A stretch of 64,000 nucleotides of DNA. It comes from JBLMZW01 sp050259035. GTDB lineage: Bacteria > Bacillota > Syntrophomonadia > Syntrophomonadales > DTU052. Positions 45,072-53,970 of this stretch are shown one piece after another (position 1 is the first letter of the stretch; the number at the start of each line of letters is the position of its first letter). The stretch lies in NCBI GenBank assembly GCA_050259035.1, contig JBLMZW010000158.1, positions 10,225-74,224 on the forward strand, in the 5' to 3' direction. The position numbers and the translations under genes were made by a program. Under the pieces are notes generated by a model that saw only the letters and a program-made list of their open reading frames with translations, searched no databases and had not been told where the DNA came from.

Positions 45072-46136
45072 ATGTACACTTTCCGAGTAATAGATAATTC
45101 GTTTGAAGAAGAATACGAGAGATTTGTAGTTTCTCATCCCAAAGGACATATCCTTCAAACCACGGCGTGGGGAGAAGTTAAAAGAGGTATGGGATGGATA
45201 CCTTTGAAGGTAGCCATATTTGAAGATGGTCAAATTAAAGGATCTATGCAGCTCTTAAAAAGAAAAATTCCCCTGCCAATCCTGAACCGGTCAATTTTAT
45301 ATTCACCCCGTGGTCCAGTAATAGATATTAATGATACCCGGCTGCTGGATCAGTTGTTAACGGGAGTAAAATCAGTGGCTCATGATCATCGAGCTATTTT
45401 CCTGAAGATAGATCCAGATGTACCTCACGATAATAAACCATTCGAAAATTATCTATTATCTCGTCACTTCAAGCGAACACAAACCGCGGAAGGATTTGAA
45501 GGAGTGCAGCCAACGTATGTTTTTCGTTTAAATATTGAACCGGAAGAAGAACAATTGTTAGCGGCAATGTCCAATAAAACCAGATACAACCTGCGCCTGG
45601 CTGAAAAAAAGGGGGTAAAGATACGGCATGGGAGAGAGATACAAGATCTTAAAAAGTTCTACGTAGTCCTTCAAGAGACTGCTAAAAGAGATAGGTTTCT
45701 AATACGTGGTTATGAATATTTTGAAATGATCTGGATCCATTTAGCCCAAAATGGTTTAGCCCAGTTATTCCTCGCCGAATATGAAGGGGAGATTATTGCC
45801 GGGAGTCTAGCGTTTATATTAGGGGATAAAGCCTGGTATATCTATGGGGCTTCCGGCAATAGTCATCGTAATGTAATGCCGAATTATTTTCTTCAGTGGG
45901 CAATGATTCGTTGGGCTAAGGAAAACGGGTGTAAAATTTACGACTTTCGAGGAGTTTCCAGTGATATCAGCGAGGATAACCCCTTATACGGACTTTATCG
46001 CTTTAAAAAGGGTTTTGGTGGCGAGTTTACCCAATTTATTGGGGAATGGGACCTGGTTTATAACCCGTTCTTCTACTGGTTATGGACCAGGGCTTTACCC
46101 GTTTATTACCGGACAATAAGAAAAATAAAAAAATAA
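45072..46136 (+). CDS. FemAB-family peptidoglycan bridge aminoacyltransferase
   Basis: 354 residues of the FemA/FemB/FemX (lipid II:glycine glycyltransferase) superfamily, two GNAT-like folds. Seen: HPKGHILQTTAWGEVKRGMG, NKTRYNLRLAEKKGVKIRHG, YIYGASGNSHRNVMPNYFLQ, and DFRGVSSDISEDNPLYGLYR with FKKGFGGE. The family adds amino acids from aminoacyl-tRNA to the stem peptide; the acceptor here is unknown. Next to alanine racemase, so cell-wall synthesis is a consistent theme. ATG with GGGGAG upstream. Confidence 0.9.
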   Translation: MYTFRVIDNSFEEEYERFVVSHPKGHILQTTAWGEVKRGMGWIPLKVAIFEDGQIKGSMQLLKRKIPLPILNRSILYSPRGPVIDINDTRLLDQLLTGVKSVAHDHRAIFLKIDPDVPHDNKPFENYLLSRHFKRTQTAEGFEGVQPTYVFRLNIEPEEEQLLAAMSNKTRYNLRLAEKKGVKIRHGREIQDLKKFYVVLQETAKRDRFLIRGYEYFEMIWIHLAQNGLAQLFLAEYEGEIIAGSLAFILGDKAWYIYGASGNSHRNVMPNYFLQWAMIRWAKENGCKIYDFRGVSSDISEDNPLYGLYRFKKGFGGEFTQFIGEWDLVYNPFFYWLWTRALPVYYRTIRKIKK

Positions 46137-46156
46137 GAAAGACTAGGGAGATAACC

Positions 46157-47350
46157 ATGGATTACCCTCTTAATAAATGGGTGGAAGTTAATATTGAGGC
46201 ATTGGAATACAATTTGACATCGATTAGAGGCCACATGGCAGAAGGGGTAAGACTCATCGCAGTAATAAAATCCAATGCTTATGGATTGGGTGCGGTTGAA
46301 GTGGCCCGTAACCTGGCATACCAGGGGGTAAACTTTTTCGCCGTTACTTTTCTGCAAGAGGCAGTTGAATTAAGAAACAACGGTATCCAACAGGACATTT
46401 TGATATTTGCTCCATTATCGGCGGAAGAAGCTGCAATCGCAATCAAACTTGACTGTACGTTAACTGTCGCCAGTATGGCGGATCTGGAAACAGTAATAAA
46501 AACCACCCTTCAAACCGGAAAAGAAGGTCGGGTTCATATTAAAGTGGATACAGGACTCAGCCGTTTTGGTGCTTGTCCTGAGGATGCTATGGCCCTAGCT
46601 CGATTGGCCAAGAAAGAGGAAAATATCTTTCTAGAAGGAATTTATACTCATTTTTCAGAGGCAGCCGGCAGCGGTTCATTTACTGTTTATCAGTATAATA
46701 AATTCATCAAACTGATTTCTGATTTGAATGAAGCCGGTATATTTATTCCTTTACAGCATTGCAGCAGTAGCAGTGCTTTTTTAAGGTTTCCTCATATGCA
46801 TTTAAACGCCGTTAGAATTGGAACCCTGCTAGGAGGTCAGTATCCGGCCGGAGCCATACCAAGGGTCCTGGATTTACGTGACGCATTTCGTTTCAAGGCT
46901 CGCGTGGCTGCGGTTCGGTACCTTAGCAAAGGCAGTTATATTGGGTATTATCGCACTTACAGGTTAAAAAGAGATGCCCAGATTGCGGTAATACCTGTTG
47001 GTTTTGTGGACGGCTTGACGGTAGAACCGATTTCTAAGCCATCCGGGTTAATAGATCTTTTCAAGGTGATAGCCAAAACCGAGGCCGCTTATCTTAACCT
47101 TAACCGAGTTGCAACTGTAGCTAAAATAAACGGGGAAAACGTTTTTATTCGGGGTAAGGTTTTTATGCAGTTTTCTTTAGCTGAAATATCCCCGGATATG
47201 AAGGTTCAGATTGGTGATGTAGTAGAACTGCCAGTGAAAAGAACTCTTGCATCTATATCAATTCCACGCGTATATTGTAGGCAGGATGTTGCCCTTGAAG
47301 ACTCGAATCGTCCCGCTTGCATATCTATTAAGTCAGCAAGTATATTGTAA
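46157..47350 (+). CDS. alr: alanine racemase (divergent C-terminus)
   Basis: PLP-dependent racemase giving D-alanine for peptidoglycan; 397 residues. PLP lysine K38 in AVIKSNAYGLG; KVDTGLSRFG and the IYTHFSEA stretch are typical. The C-terminal domain is less usual: the normal GR-x-x-MDQ stretch reads GKVFMQFSLAEIS, so the conserved Asp is not present, and the tyrosine region reads GYYRTYRL. A related PLP amino-acid racemase is possible. ATG at 46157 has TAGGGAG upstream; a longer frame overlaps the previous gene. Confidence 0.87.
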   Translation: MDYPLNKWVEVNIEALEYNLTSIRGHMAEGVRLIAVIKSNAYGLGAVEVARNLAYQGVNFFAVTFLQEAVELRNNGIQQDILIFAPLSAEEAAIAIKLDCTLTVASMADLETVIKTTLQTGKEGRVHIKVDTGLSRFGACPEDAMALARLAKKEENIFLEGIYTHFSEAAGSGSFTVYQYNKFIKLISDLNEAGIFIPLQHCSSSSAFLRFPHMHLNAVRIGTLLGGQYPAGAIPRVLDLRDAFRFKARVAAVRYLSKGSYIGYYRTYRLKRDAQIAVIPVGFVDGLTVEPISKPSGLIDLFKVIAKTEAAYLNLNRVATVAKINGENVFIRGKVFMQFSLAEISPDMKVQIGDVVELPVKRTLASISIPRVYCRQDVALEDSNRPACISIKSASIL

Positions 47351-47412
47351 GTAGAAAAAACAGGAAAGAAAGGGCAACCGGCTTAATATAGGTATGGAGA
47401 GGAGAATTCTTT

Positions 47413-48309
47413 GTGGCCAAAAAGTTGGTAGTCGGGTTAATTGTCATTACATGCTTATTAACAATCTTCCTGGCTTTTCGCGGAGGGGTAGGAAGTCCTT
47501 CGGCAACTAAACCGGCGGGAATCGGAAAATCCGTGGGAATCATAAGAATTGAAGGAGAAATAGCTGGTGCATACAGCAGCGGGGGATTAGGAGCGGACTC
47601 CATGTTGGACAGCGTAACCAACGCCTTGATTCAAGCCCGAAAAAGGGATGATATAGTGGCGGTGGTAATAAGAATAGACAGCCCCGGCGGAACTGTGGCC
47701 GCATCGCAGGAAATTACCGAAGAAGTGGATCGGCTTCGGAAAACCGGCAAACCGGTTATAGCTTCGATGGGTGATATCGCTGCTTCCGGGGGGTACTGGG
47801 TGGCTACCAGTTGTGATACCATAGTTGCCAATCCTGCCACTATGACAGGGAGCATTGGTGTCATTATGGAGACTACGAACTATCAGGGGTTAATGCAAAA
47901 ACTGGGAGTTACCGATGAGGTAATTAAAAGCGGAAAATATAAAGACATAGGGTCTTCGACCAGACAGATGACCGAAGAAGAACGACAGCTTCTGCAGGGC
48001 ATGGTAACCGACACTTATCAGCAATTCCTCGACCAGATTAAAAAAGGCCGCAAAGGGAAAATCGATGAAAGTAAACTAACCAGCATAGCTGATGGAAGAA
48101 TTTTTACCGGACGCCAGGCTTTGAAGCTAGGCTTAGTTGATAAGCTTGGCAGCTTTCAGGATACGATTAACCTGGCGGGCAAACAAGCTGGTCTGGAAGG
48201 CAGTATTAACACCGAGGAACTTGTTAACCCAAGTCCCTTTAGCATGATGATGAATCTATTTTCCATGGCCACGGGTTTTCAGAATCGGATGGTTAATGCG
48301 TCTTACTAA
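47413..48309 (+). CDS. sppA: signal peptide peptidase SppA (short form)
   Basis: Membrane-anchored serine protease, 298 residues, one N-terminal segment (LVVGLIVITCLLTIFLAF). Catalytic Ser in DIAASGGYWVA at about 125 and general-base Lys in KSGKYKDIGS at about 175; RIDSPGGTVAASQEI matches the family. It degrades signal-peptide remnants. GTG start with GGAGAGGAG upstream. Confidence 0.94.
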   Translation: MAKKLVVGLIVITCLLTIFLAFRGGVGSPSATKPAGIGKSVGIIRIEGEIAGAYSSGGLGADSMLDSVTNALIQARKRDDIVAVVIRIDSPGGTVAASQEITEEVDRLRKTGKPVIASMGDIAASGGYWVATSCDTIVANPATMTGSIGVIMETTNYQGLMQKLGVTDEVIKSGKYKDIGSSTRQMTEEERQLLQGMVTDTYQQFLDQIKKGRKGKIDESKLTSIADGRIFTGRQALKLGLVDKLGSFQDTINLAGKQAGLEGSINTEELVNPSPFSMMMNLFSMATGFQNRMVNASY

Positions 48310-48320
48310 GGAGTGGTGTT

Positions 48321-48920
48321 ATGTCTTTATATGAAACGGTTTATGGTACTCTGGTGGATCCAGTCAGTACTTTTCGAATTATGCGGGAAAAGGAAACGCT
48401 TAAACAGGGAATAGTAATACTTATTCTTTTATTTATATTTTTCTATCTAAACGACGCTGGAAAATTGATGAATAACATCAGCCAAAACCCTGCGCTAAGT
48501 GAATTGAATATTAACCTCTCGGGATCTTATTGGTTCTATCCTTTAATTGGGCTTCCTTTATACCTGGTGGGGTGGTTTATTATATCCTCTCTTTACGGCT
48601 TGCTGGGAAGTCTTTACTGTAACCGAACTAATCCCCGGGCACTGATGAACATGCTTGCATTTTCGCTGTTGCCGGGCATTTTTAGTGTACCATTGCAGCT
48701 GGGCTTACAAGCCTTTGGCTGGCAGGCAGGGTCCATAGTTGTTAGTCTGGTTTTTTGGATATGGGTAATGGTACTTCAAATTATTGGGTTAAAGGAAATT
48801 TTAGATGTTGAAACCGGGCAGGCAGTGGCTATATGGATTACCCCCCTGGCAGTTGGATTTGTTATAATGGTTCTTGGAATAATAAGCTTATCTGCTTCAA
48901 TCGCCTCCATGTTTATATAA
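48321..48920 (+). CDS. Yip1-domain membrane protein
   Basis: 199 residues, with five hydrophobic segments (for example GIVILILLFIFFYL, WFYPLIGLPLYLVGWFII, IVVSLVFWIWVMVLQIIGL). Layout and the opening YETVYGTLVDPVSTFRIM, followed by SLYGLLGSLYC, match bacterial Yip1 proteins, whose function is not settled. 12 bp after sppA, so probably co-transcribed. Confidence 0.82.
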   Translation: MSLYETVYGTLVDPVSTFRIMREKETLKQGIVILILLFIFFYLNDAGKLMNNISQNPALSELNINLSGSYWFYPLIGLPLYLVGWFIISSLYGLLGSLYCNRTNPRALMNMLAFSLLPGIFSVPLQLGLQAFGWQAGSIVVSLVFWIWVMVLQIIGLKEILDVETGQAVAIWITPLAVGFVIMVLGIISLSASIASMFI

Positions 48921-48993
48921 ACAAAAATCAGCAGGAAAAAAGAAACATTTATTGAATACGTTGCTATGAAGTTGTTGGGTTGGAGGTACTTAC

Positions 48994-49368
48994 ATGAGCC
49001 AAAAAATTCTGGTAGTAGACGACCAGAAGGGCGTAAGGCGATTGTTAGAAGAGCTATTTGTCCGGGAAGGCTATCAGGTTACCATAGCAGTGGACGGCAA
49101 AGAAAGCCTGGAGATTGTTAAAAACGATCCTCCGGACATAATATTAATGGATATGAAAATGCCTAACATGAGTGGGTTAGAGGCATCGCAGGAGATTTTA
49201 AATATCAACCCTAATATGCCAATAATATTAATGACCGCCTATGGTGAAATGGAGGTGGTCCAAAGAGCTCTCGAATTGGGAGTTAAACGTTATATTACAA
49301 AACCTTTTGATATTGTTGTTATGAGAAACCTTGTCAAGGAGATCCTTTCTGAAAGGAGACCCCTATAA
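48994..49368 (+). CDS. spo0F: Spo0F-like single-domain response regulator
   Basis: 124-residue receiver without an output domain. Acidic pair D9/D10, phosphorylation site D53 in ILMDMKMPNMSG, T81 and K103 (ITKPF). Same place as spo0F in Bacillus, between pyrG and the fructose-bisphosphate aldolase gene, where it is the phosphorelay intermediate for sporulation. The histidine kinase at 55445 could in principle feed such a relay, but no link is shown. ATG with TGGAGG upstream. Confidence 0.9.
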   Translation: MSQKILVVDDQKGVRRLLEELFVREGYQVTIAVDGKESLEIVKNDPPDIILMDMKMPNMSGLEASQEILNINPNMPIILMTAYGEMEVVQRALELGVKRYITKPFDIVVMRNLVKEILSERRPL

Positions 49369-49422
49369 TACTAACCTTGCCAAGCCCCGCTCAGCAAACC
49401 CAAAAGAAAAGAGGGATAATAC

Positions 49423-50277
49423 ATGGCACTGATACCGGTTGCAGCGTTACTAAAGGACGCTGAAGCAGGCGGATACGCTGTAGGAGCATTCAATGCTAAT
49501 AATATGGAAATTGTCCAGGCTATTGCCGAGGCAGCAGAAAAGGAGAAAGCACCGGTTATCATGCAGGCCAGCCAGGGCGCGATTAAATACGCCGGGTTGG
49601 ATTATATTATTGGGATGGTCAAAATAGCCTCAGAAAACTATAAAATTCCTATTGCTCTGCACCTGGACCATGGCACCAGTTTTGAACAGGTGGTTCAGTG
49701 TATAAGAGGCGGTTTTAGTTCAGTAATGTATGATGGATCAAAGCTTTCTCTGGAAGAAAATATTCAAATGACCAGGAAAGTATTAGAGATTGCCAGACCG
49801 GTTGGGGTTTCTGTGGAAGCCGAATTAGGTAAGATTGTTGGCACAGAAGACGATATTCATGTCAGTGAGCGAGATGCCTATTTTACTGACCCGGAAGAGG
49901 CCAGAATATTTGTTGAGAAGACCGGGATTGATTCCCTGGCGATAGCGATTGGCACGGCTCACGGACAATACAAAGGAGAACCCATGCTCGATTTCGAGCG
50001 GCTGGATAAAATTCGTCAAATCGTTAACTTGCCGATTGTTTTACATGGTTCTTCCGGAGTACCAGATGACTCGATCAGGAGAGCGATATCACTTGGAGTT
50101 CGGAAAGTTAATATTGATACCAATATTCGCGAGGCTTTTGTATGGAAAGTTAGAGAAGAAATCCAAAAAGATCCTTCAGAAATAGATCCGCGTAAAATAC
50201 TAGGCCCGGCACGTGAGGCGGCCGTTGAATTAATCAGAAGCAAAATTCGGCTTTTCGGATCTTCGGGTAAAGCTTAA
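49423..50277 (+). CDS. fba: class II fructose-bisphosphate aldolase
   Basis: Zn-dependent aldolase, 284 residues. Seen: GAFNANNMEIVQAIAEAAE, the metal ligand/catalytic stretch ALHLDHGTSFEQ, GTAHGQYKGEP and LHGSSGVPDDSIRRAI. Acts in glycolysis/gluconeogenesis; with glpX downstream the gluconeogenic direction is favoured, fitting a fatty-acid or acetate-based metabolism (inference). Confidence 0.96.
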   Translation: MALIPVAALLKDAEAGGYAVGAFNANNMEIVQAIAEAAEKEKAPVIMQASQGAIKYAGLDYIIGMVKIASENYKIPIALHLDHGTSFEQVVQCIRGGFSSVMYDGSKLSLEENIQMTRKVLEIARPVGVSVEAELGKIVGTEDDIHVSERDAYFTDPEEARIFVEKTGIDSLAIAIGTAHGQYKGEPMLDFERLDKIRQIVNLPIVLHGSSGVPDDSIRRAISLGVRKVNIDTNIREAFVWKVREEIQKDPSEIDPRKILGPAREAAVELIRSKIRLFGSSGKA

Positions 50278-50318
50278 GTATTTAAAGCCTTTAAAAAGCG
50301 GATGTAGGGAGGTTGATC

Positions 50319-50966
50319 ATGAGGATATTTTTAGATACTGCCATAGTCGAGGAGATTAGGGAGATTAATTCTTTGGGATTCCTGGCTGGAGTAACAACTA
50401 ATCCTACATTGATTGCCAAAGCTGGCGGGGATTTTCACCAGACCATAAAGGAAATATGTGAGATTGTTGATGGTCCAGTTAATGCGGAACCATTCAGTAT
50501 TGAGTTGACAGGTATATTGAAGGAAGCTGAGGTTTTAGCGAAGCTTCATCCGAATGTGGTTGTAAAGGTACCCATGAGTGAGGACGGGCTCAAGGCTATC
50601 AGCCAGTTAAAAAAGCAGGGGATCAGAACCAATGCGACTCTGATATTTTCAGCCAATCAGGCTTTACTGGCCGCCAGAGCAGGAGCAGATTATGTAAGTC
50701 CCTTTGTGGGTAGGTTAGATGATACCGGAAATGATGGTTTATATGTTTTGGAAGAGATTCTGACTGTCTTTGACCAGTACGCTATTGAAACCGAAGTAAT
50801 AGCCGCCAGCATACGCCACCCGATGCATGTTACCGGAGCGGCTAAAATCGGTGCCCACATAGCAACGATACCCTATCCCGTTATTAAAACGTTGATAAGG
50901 CATCCTTTGACTGACCAGGGTATAGCCAGATTTGTTGCGGATTCGAAGCAGTATATGCAAAAGTAA
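50319..50966 (+). CDS. fsa: fructose-6-phosphate aldolase / short transaldolase
   Basis: 215-residue transaldolase-fold enzyme (MipB/TalC/YwjH group). Schiff-base lysine K83 in NVVVKVPMSEDGL; GVTTNPTLIAKAGGDF and YVSPFVGRLDD are family hallmarks. The ATG at 50319 is preferred to a TTG at 50313 because GGGAGG is six bases upstream. Aldolase versus transaldolase activity cannot be told from sequence. In Bacillus the equivalent ywjH is followed by murA; here glpX follows directly. Confidence 0.92.
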   Translation: MRIFLDTAIVEEIREINSLGFLAGVTTNPTLIAKAGGDFHQTIKEICEIVDGPVNAEPFSIELTGILKEAEVLAKLHPNVVVKVPMSEDGLKAISQLKKQGIRTNATLIFSANQALLAARAGADYVSPFVGRLDDTGNDGLYVLEEILTVFDQYAIETEVIAASIRHPMHVTGAAKIGAHIATIPYPVIKTLIRHPLTDQGIARFVADSKQYMQK

Positions 50967-50984
50967 TAATGGGAGGGAATTCCG

Positions 50985-51971
50985 GTGGAGAGGGAATTAG
51001 CCTTAGAATTAGCACGAGTAACCGAAGCGGCCGCTCTTGCCGCAGCGCGTTGGATGGGACGAGGCCAGAAAGATGCAGCGGACGAAGCTGCTGTATCGGC
51101 CATGAGAGTAATGTTTGATACAGTACAAATTGATGGTATCGTTGTAATTGGTGAAGGAGAAATGGACGAAGCCCCTATGCTGTACATCGGCGAACGCGTT
51201 GGAATGGGGAATCCTCCCCTGGTGGATGTAGCAGTTGATCCTCTCGAAGGAACTAACATAGTGGCTAAAGGTTTAACCGGAGCTATTGCCGTACTGGCGG
51301 TAGCACCACGAGGAACCTTGTTGCATGCCCCAGACATGTATATGGATAAGATTGCGGTAGGTCCTGAGAGTAAGGGAAAGGTTAGCCTCGATGCACCGGT
51401 TAAAGATAATCTTAAAGAAGTTGCCAAAGCCTTGGATAAATCTATTAGTGAAATTACCGCAGTTGTTTTAGACAGACCTCGTCACCAGGAACTTATTGAG
51501 GATATCAGGAGTGCAGGAGCGAGAATTAAACTTATAACCGATGGAGATGTTTCCCCAGCGGTAGCCGCCGCCTATGAAGGATCTGGAGTAGATATTCTGA
51601 TAGGTATTGGCGGTGCACCGGAAGGGGTTATCTCGGCAGCTGCCCTCCGTTGCCTGGGAGGGGACTTTCAGGGAAGGTTATGTCCTACCGAAGATAGTGA
51701 AATTGAGAGAGCCAAACAAATGGGGATCGAAGATATCAATCGACTGTTGACTATTGATGATCTAGTTAAATCCCAACAGGTATTTTTCTCAGCTACAGGC
51801 ATTACCGATGGAGATTTACTAAAGGGTGTCAGGTACTTTTCCAGAAGAGCTATAACTCATACCCTTATCATGAGGGGTGAGTCAGGGACGATAAGGTATA
51901 TTGAGGCAATTCACCAGCTTGATAAAAAACCCCTTTTCAGGGATAATAAAATAAAGATTCGTATGGATTAA
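50985..51971 (+). CDS. glpX: fructose-1,6-bisphosphatase class II
   Basis: Li-sensitive, Mn/Mg-dependent phosphatase for gluconeogenesis; 328 residues. Seen: IGEGEMDEAPMLYIGE and VDPLEGTNIVAKGLTGAIAV (metal and substrate binding), GIGGAPEGVISAAALRCLGG. GTG start with GGGAGGG upstream; its stop abuts the next ATG. Confidence 0.96.
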   Translation: MERELALELARVTEAAALAAARWMGRGQKDAADEAAVSAMRVMFDTVQIDGIVVIGEGEMDEAPMLYIGERVGMGNPPLVDVAVDPLEGTNIVAKGLTGAIAVLAVAPRGTLLHAPDMYMDKIAVGPESKGKVSLDAPVKDNLKEVAKALDKSISEITAVVLDRPRHQELIEDIRSAGARIKLITDGDVSPAVAAAYEGSGVDILIGIGGAPEGVISAAALRCLGGDFQGRLCPTEDSEIERAKQMGIEDINRLLTIDDLVKSQQVFFSATGITDGDLLKGVRYFSRRAITHTLIMRGESGTIRYIEAIHQLDKKPLFRDNKIKIRMD

Positions 51972-52463
51972 ATGAAGCGGTTCATTAGAAGAATTAAAAA
52001 AAGAGTTTATGCCTATTTATTAGAGTTTTTTCAGAAGGACGATGCCCCAATACGATTGGCGATAGGGTTTGCAATCGGGGTGTGTGTGAACTTCCTTCCA
52101 ACCTTTGGTTTCGGTTTTCCTCTGGCTATAGCTCTTTCCTTTATCACACGAACCAGCATAATTGGAAGTCTTATTGGTGAGACTCTTTCCAAAGTCTTTT
52201 TTCCGATCTTTCTTTTACTAGATGTTTTTACCGGAAACCTACTCTGTCCTTTTCCGAACACAATGTATACGCCAGACTCGGTTATGGCAATTTTTTCGGG
52301 GTGGAAGAGTTTCCAACCTTATGCTGTTCCCCTGTTAATAGGAATGTCAGTTAATATATTGTTGGCAGGAAGCCTTATAACCTTCATCAACTACTGGCTG
52401 CTTTCCCGCTATCGAAAGAAAATAATTAAATTTCTCTTATCCAGAGAGGAGGAAATTTGTTGA
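51972..52463 (+). CDS. DUF2062 membrane protein
   Basis: 163 residues with a basic N-terminus (KRFIRRIKKRVYAYLLEFF) and three to four hydrophobic segments. AIGFAIGVCVNFLPTFGFGF is the DUF2062 hallmark. Function unknown. The ATG immediately follows the glpX stop codon, and the end overlaps rho by 7 bp. Confidence 0.85.
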   Translation: MKRFIRRIKKRVYAYLLEFFQKDDAPIRLAIGFAIGVCVNFLPTFGFGFPLAIALSFITRTSIIGSLIGETLSKVFFPIFLLLDVFTGNLLCPFPNTMYTPDSVMAIFSGWKSFQPYAVPLLIGMSVNILLAGSLITFINYWLLSRYRKKIIKFLLSREEEIC

Positions 52464-53719
52464 ACCTATCCGAGTTGGAGAATAAAACCATGGTTGAACT
52501 CTACCAGGTGGCTAGAGATCTTAACCTTGCAGGGTTCTATAAGCTCCGAAAAAAAGAATTAGTCTTTGAGATCATGAAAGCTTTAACTCATTCCGATGAA
52601 TTGCTTTCCGCCCAGGGGGTATTGGAAGTTTTGCCGGACGGCTACGGTTTTCTAAGACCCTTTGCTTATCTTCCTAGTCAAGAAGACATTTATGTATCCC
52701 CCTCCCAAATTCGTAAATTCGATTTAAGGACCGGGGATAAAGTATCTGGACAGGTAAGACCGCCAAAAGATAACGAAAGATTTTTTGCCTTACTTAAGGT
52801 AGAAGGTGTAAATGGACGACCACCGGACGAGTCACCTAAAAGGATTCATTTTGATGCTCTTACGCCATTACATCCTCAGGATAGATTTCATCTCGAGACT
52901 ACATCCAACGAAGTAGCAACCCGGATAATCGATCTGATATGCCCGGTGGGGAAAGGACAGCGTGGATTAATCGTTGCTCCGCCCAAGGCCGGTAAAACCG
53001 TGCTTCTTCAGAAGATAGCCAATGCCATAACGACCAACCATCCCGAAGTCGAATTGATGATACTGCTAATTGATGAGAGACCTGAAGAAGTAACAGATAT
53101 GCAGCGATCCGTTAATGCGGAAGTTACAGGTTCCACATTTGATGAACCACCGGAGAACCACGTAAAAATTGCGGAGATGGTTTTAGAAAGAGCCAAGCGT
53201 CTGGTCGAACACAAAAAAGATGTTGTCATCCTGCTTGACAGTCTGACTCGTTTGGCCAGAGCCCATAACCTGGTAGTACCCCCCAGTGGCAGAACCTTAT
53301 CGGGCGGACTCGACCCGACTTCGCTGCATAAGCCTAAGCGCTTTTTCGGGGCGGCGCGGAATATTGAAGAAGGGGGCAGCCTTACGGTACTGGCTACGGC
53401 GCTAGTGGAAACCGGTTCCCGCATGGACGAGGTAATATTTGAAGAATTCAAAGGCACTGGCAATATGGAACTGGTTCTCGACCGCAAACTAGCGGAGAGA
53501 AGAATCTTCCCCGCTATAGATATAAAACGCTCCGGTACCAGAAAAGAAGAATTATTGATGACCAAAGAAGAACTGGAGCTTAACTGGAACTTACGCAGAA
53601 TGTTTGGTAATTATCAGACTATAGAGACCATGGAAATCATGACTGATACCCTTAGGAAAACTCGTTCCAATACAGACTTGTTACGGGCTGCACCGGTTTT
53701 CTTTGCCGAGCTATCATGA
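52457..53719 (+). CDS. rho: transcription termination factor Rho
   Basis: Hexameric RNA-dependent ATPase, 420 residues. N-terminal helical domain (LSELENKTMVELYQVARDL), cold-shock RNA-binding domain (GVLEVLPDGYGFLRP), Walker A APPKAGKTVLLQKIA and Walker B VVILLDSLTRLARAHN with Q-loop region. Two adjacent TTG codons (52457, 52460) can serve as start after GAGGAGG. The usual following gene rpmE (L31) is absent. Confidence 0.97.
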   Translation: MLNLSELENKTMVELYQVARDLNLAGFYKLRKKELVFEIMKALTHSDELLSAQGVLEVLPDGYGFLRPFAYLPSQEDIYVSPSQIRKFDLRTGDKVSGQVRPPKDNERFFALLKVEGVNGRPPDESPKRIHFDALTPLHPQDRFHLETTSNEVATRIIDLICPVGKGQRGLIVAPPKAGKTVLLQKIANAITTNHPEVELMILLIDERPEEVTDMQRSVNAEVTGSTFDEPPENHVKIAEMVLERAKRLVEHKKDVVILLDSLTRLARAHNLVVPPSGRTLSGGLDPTSLHKPKRFFGAARNIEEGGSLTVLATALVETGSRMDEVIFEEFKGTGNMELVLDRKLAERRIFPAIDIKRSGTRKEELLMTKEELELNWNLRRMFGNYQTIETMEIMTDTLRKTRSNTDLLRAAPVFFAELS

Positions 53720-53750
53720 CGGTAAATTGAATAACTTTAGGATATTAGGG

Positions 53751-53788
53751 AAAAATAAGGGCAAATAACCCTTATTTTTCTTTTTTTC
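53751..53788 (+). terminator. terminator of the spo0F-rho gene string
   Basis: AAAAATAAGGG and CCCTTATTTTT form 11 perfect pairs around a 7-base loop, followed by CTTTTTTTCC. Confidence 0.92.
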
Positions 53789-53970
53789 CTTACCTTATAT
53801 ACGACAGGTAAGGACGCCCGTCAACTAAAGCCGGCGGGCCGCACGATTACGATATTTTACTTCTTGCTTTGCTCGGGTAAAAAACGAAATCGGGTGAAGG
53901 AATAAACTACTGAAAGGCGCGGGTTTAAGGGAACTATTCAGCCGCGTCTTCGTTGTGAAAGGTGGAAACA

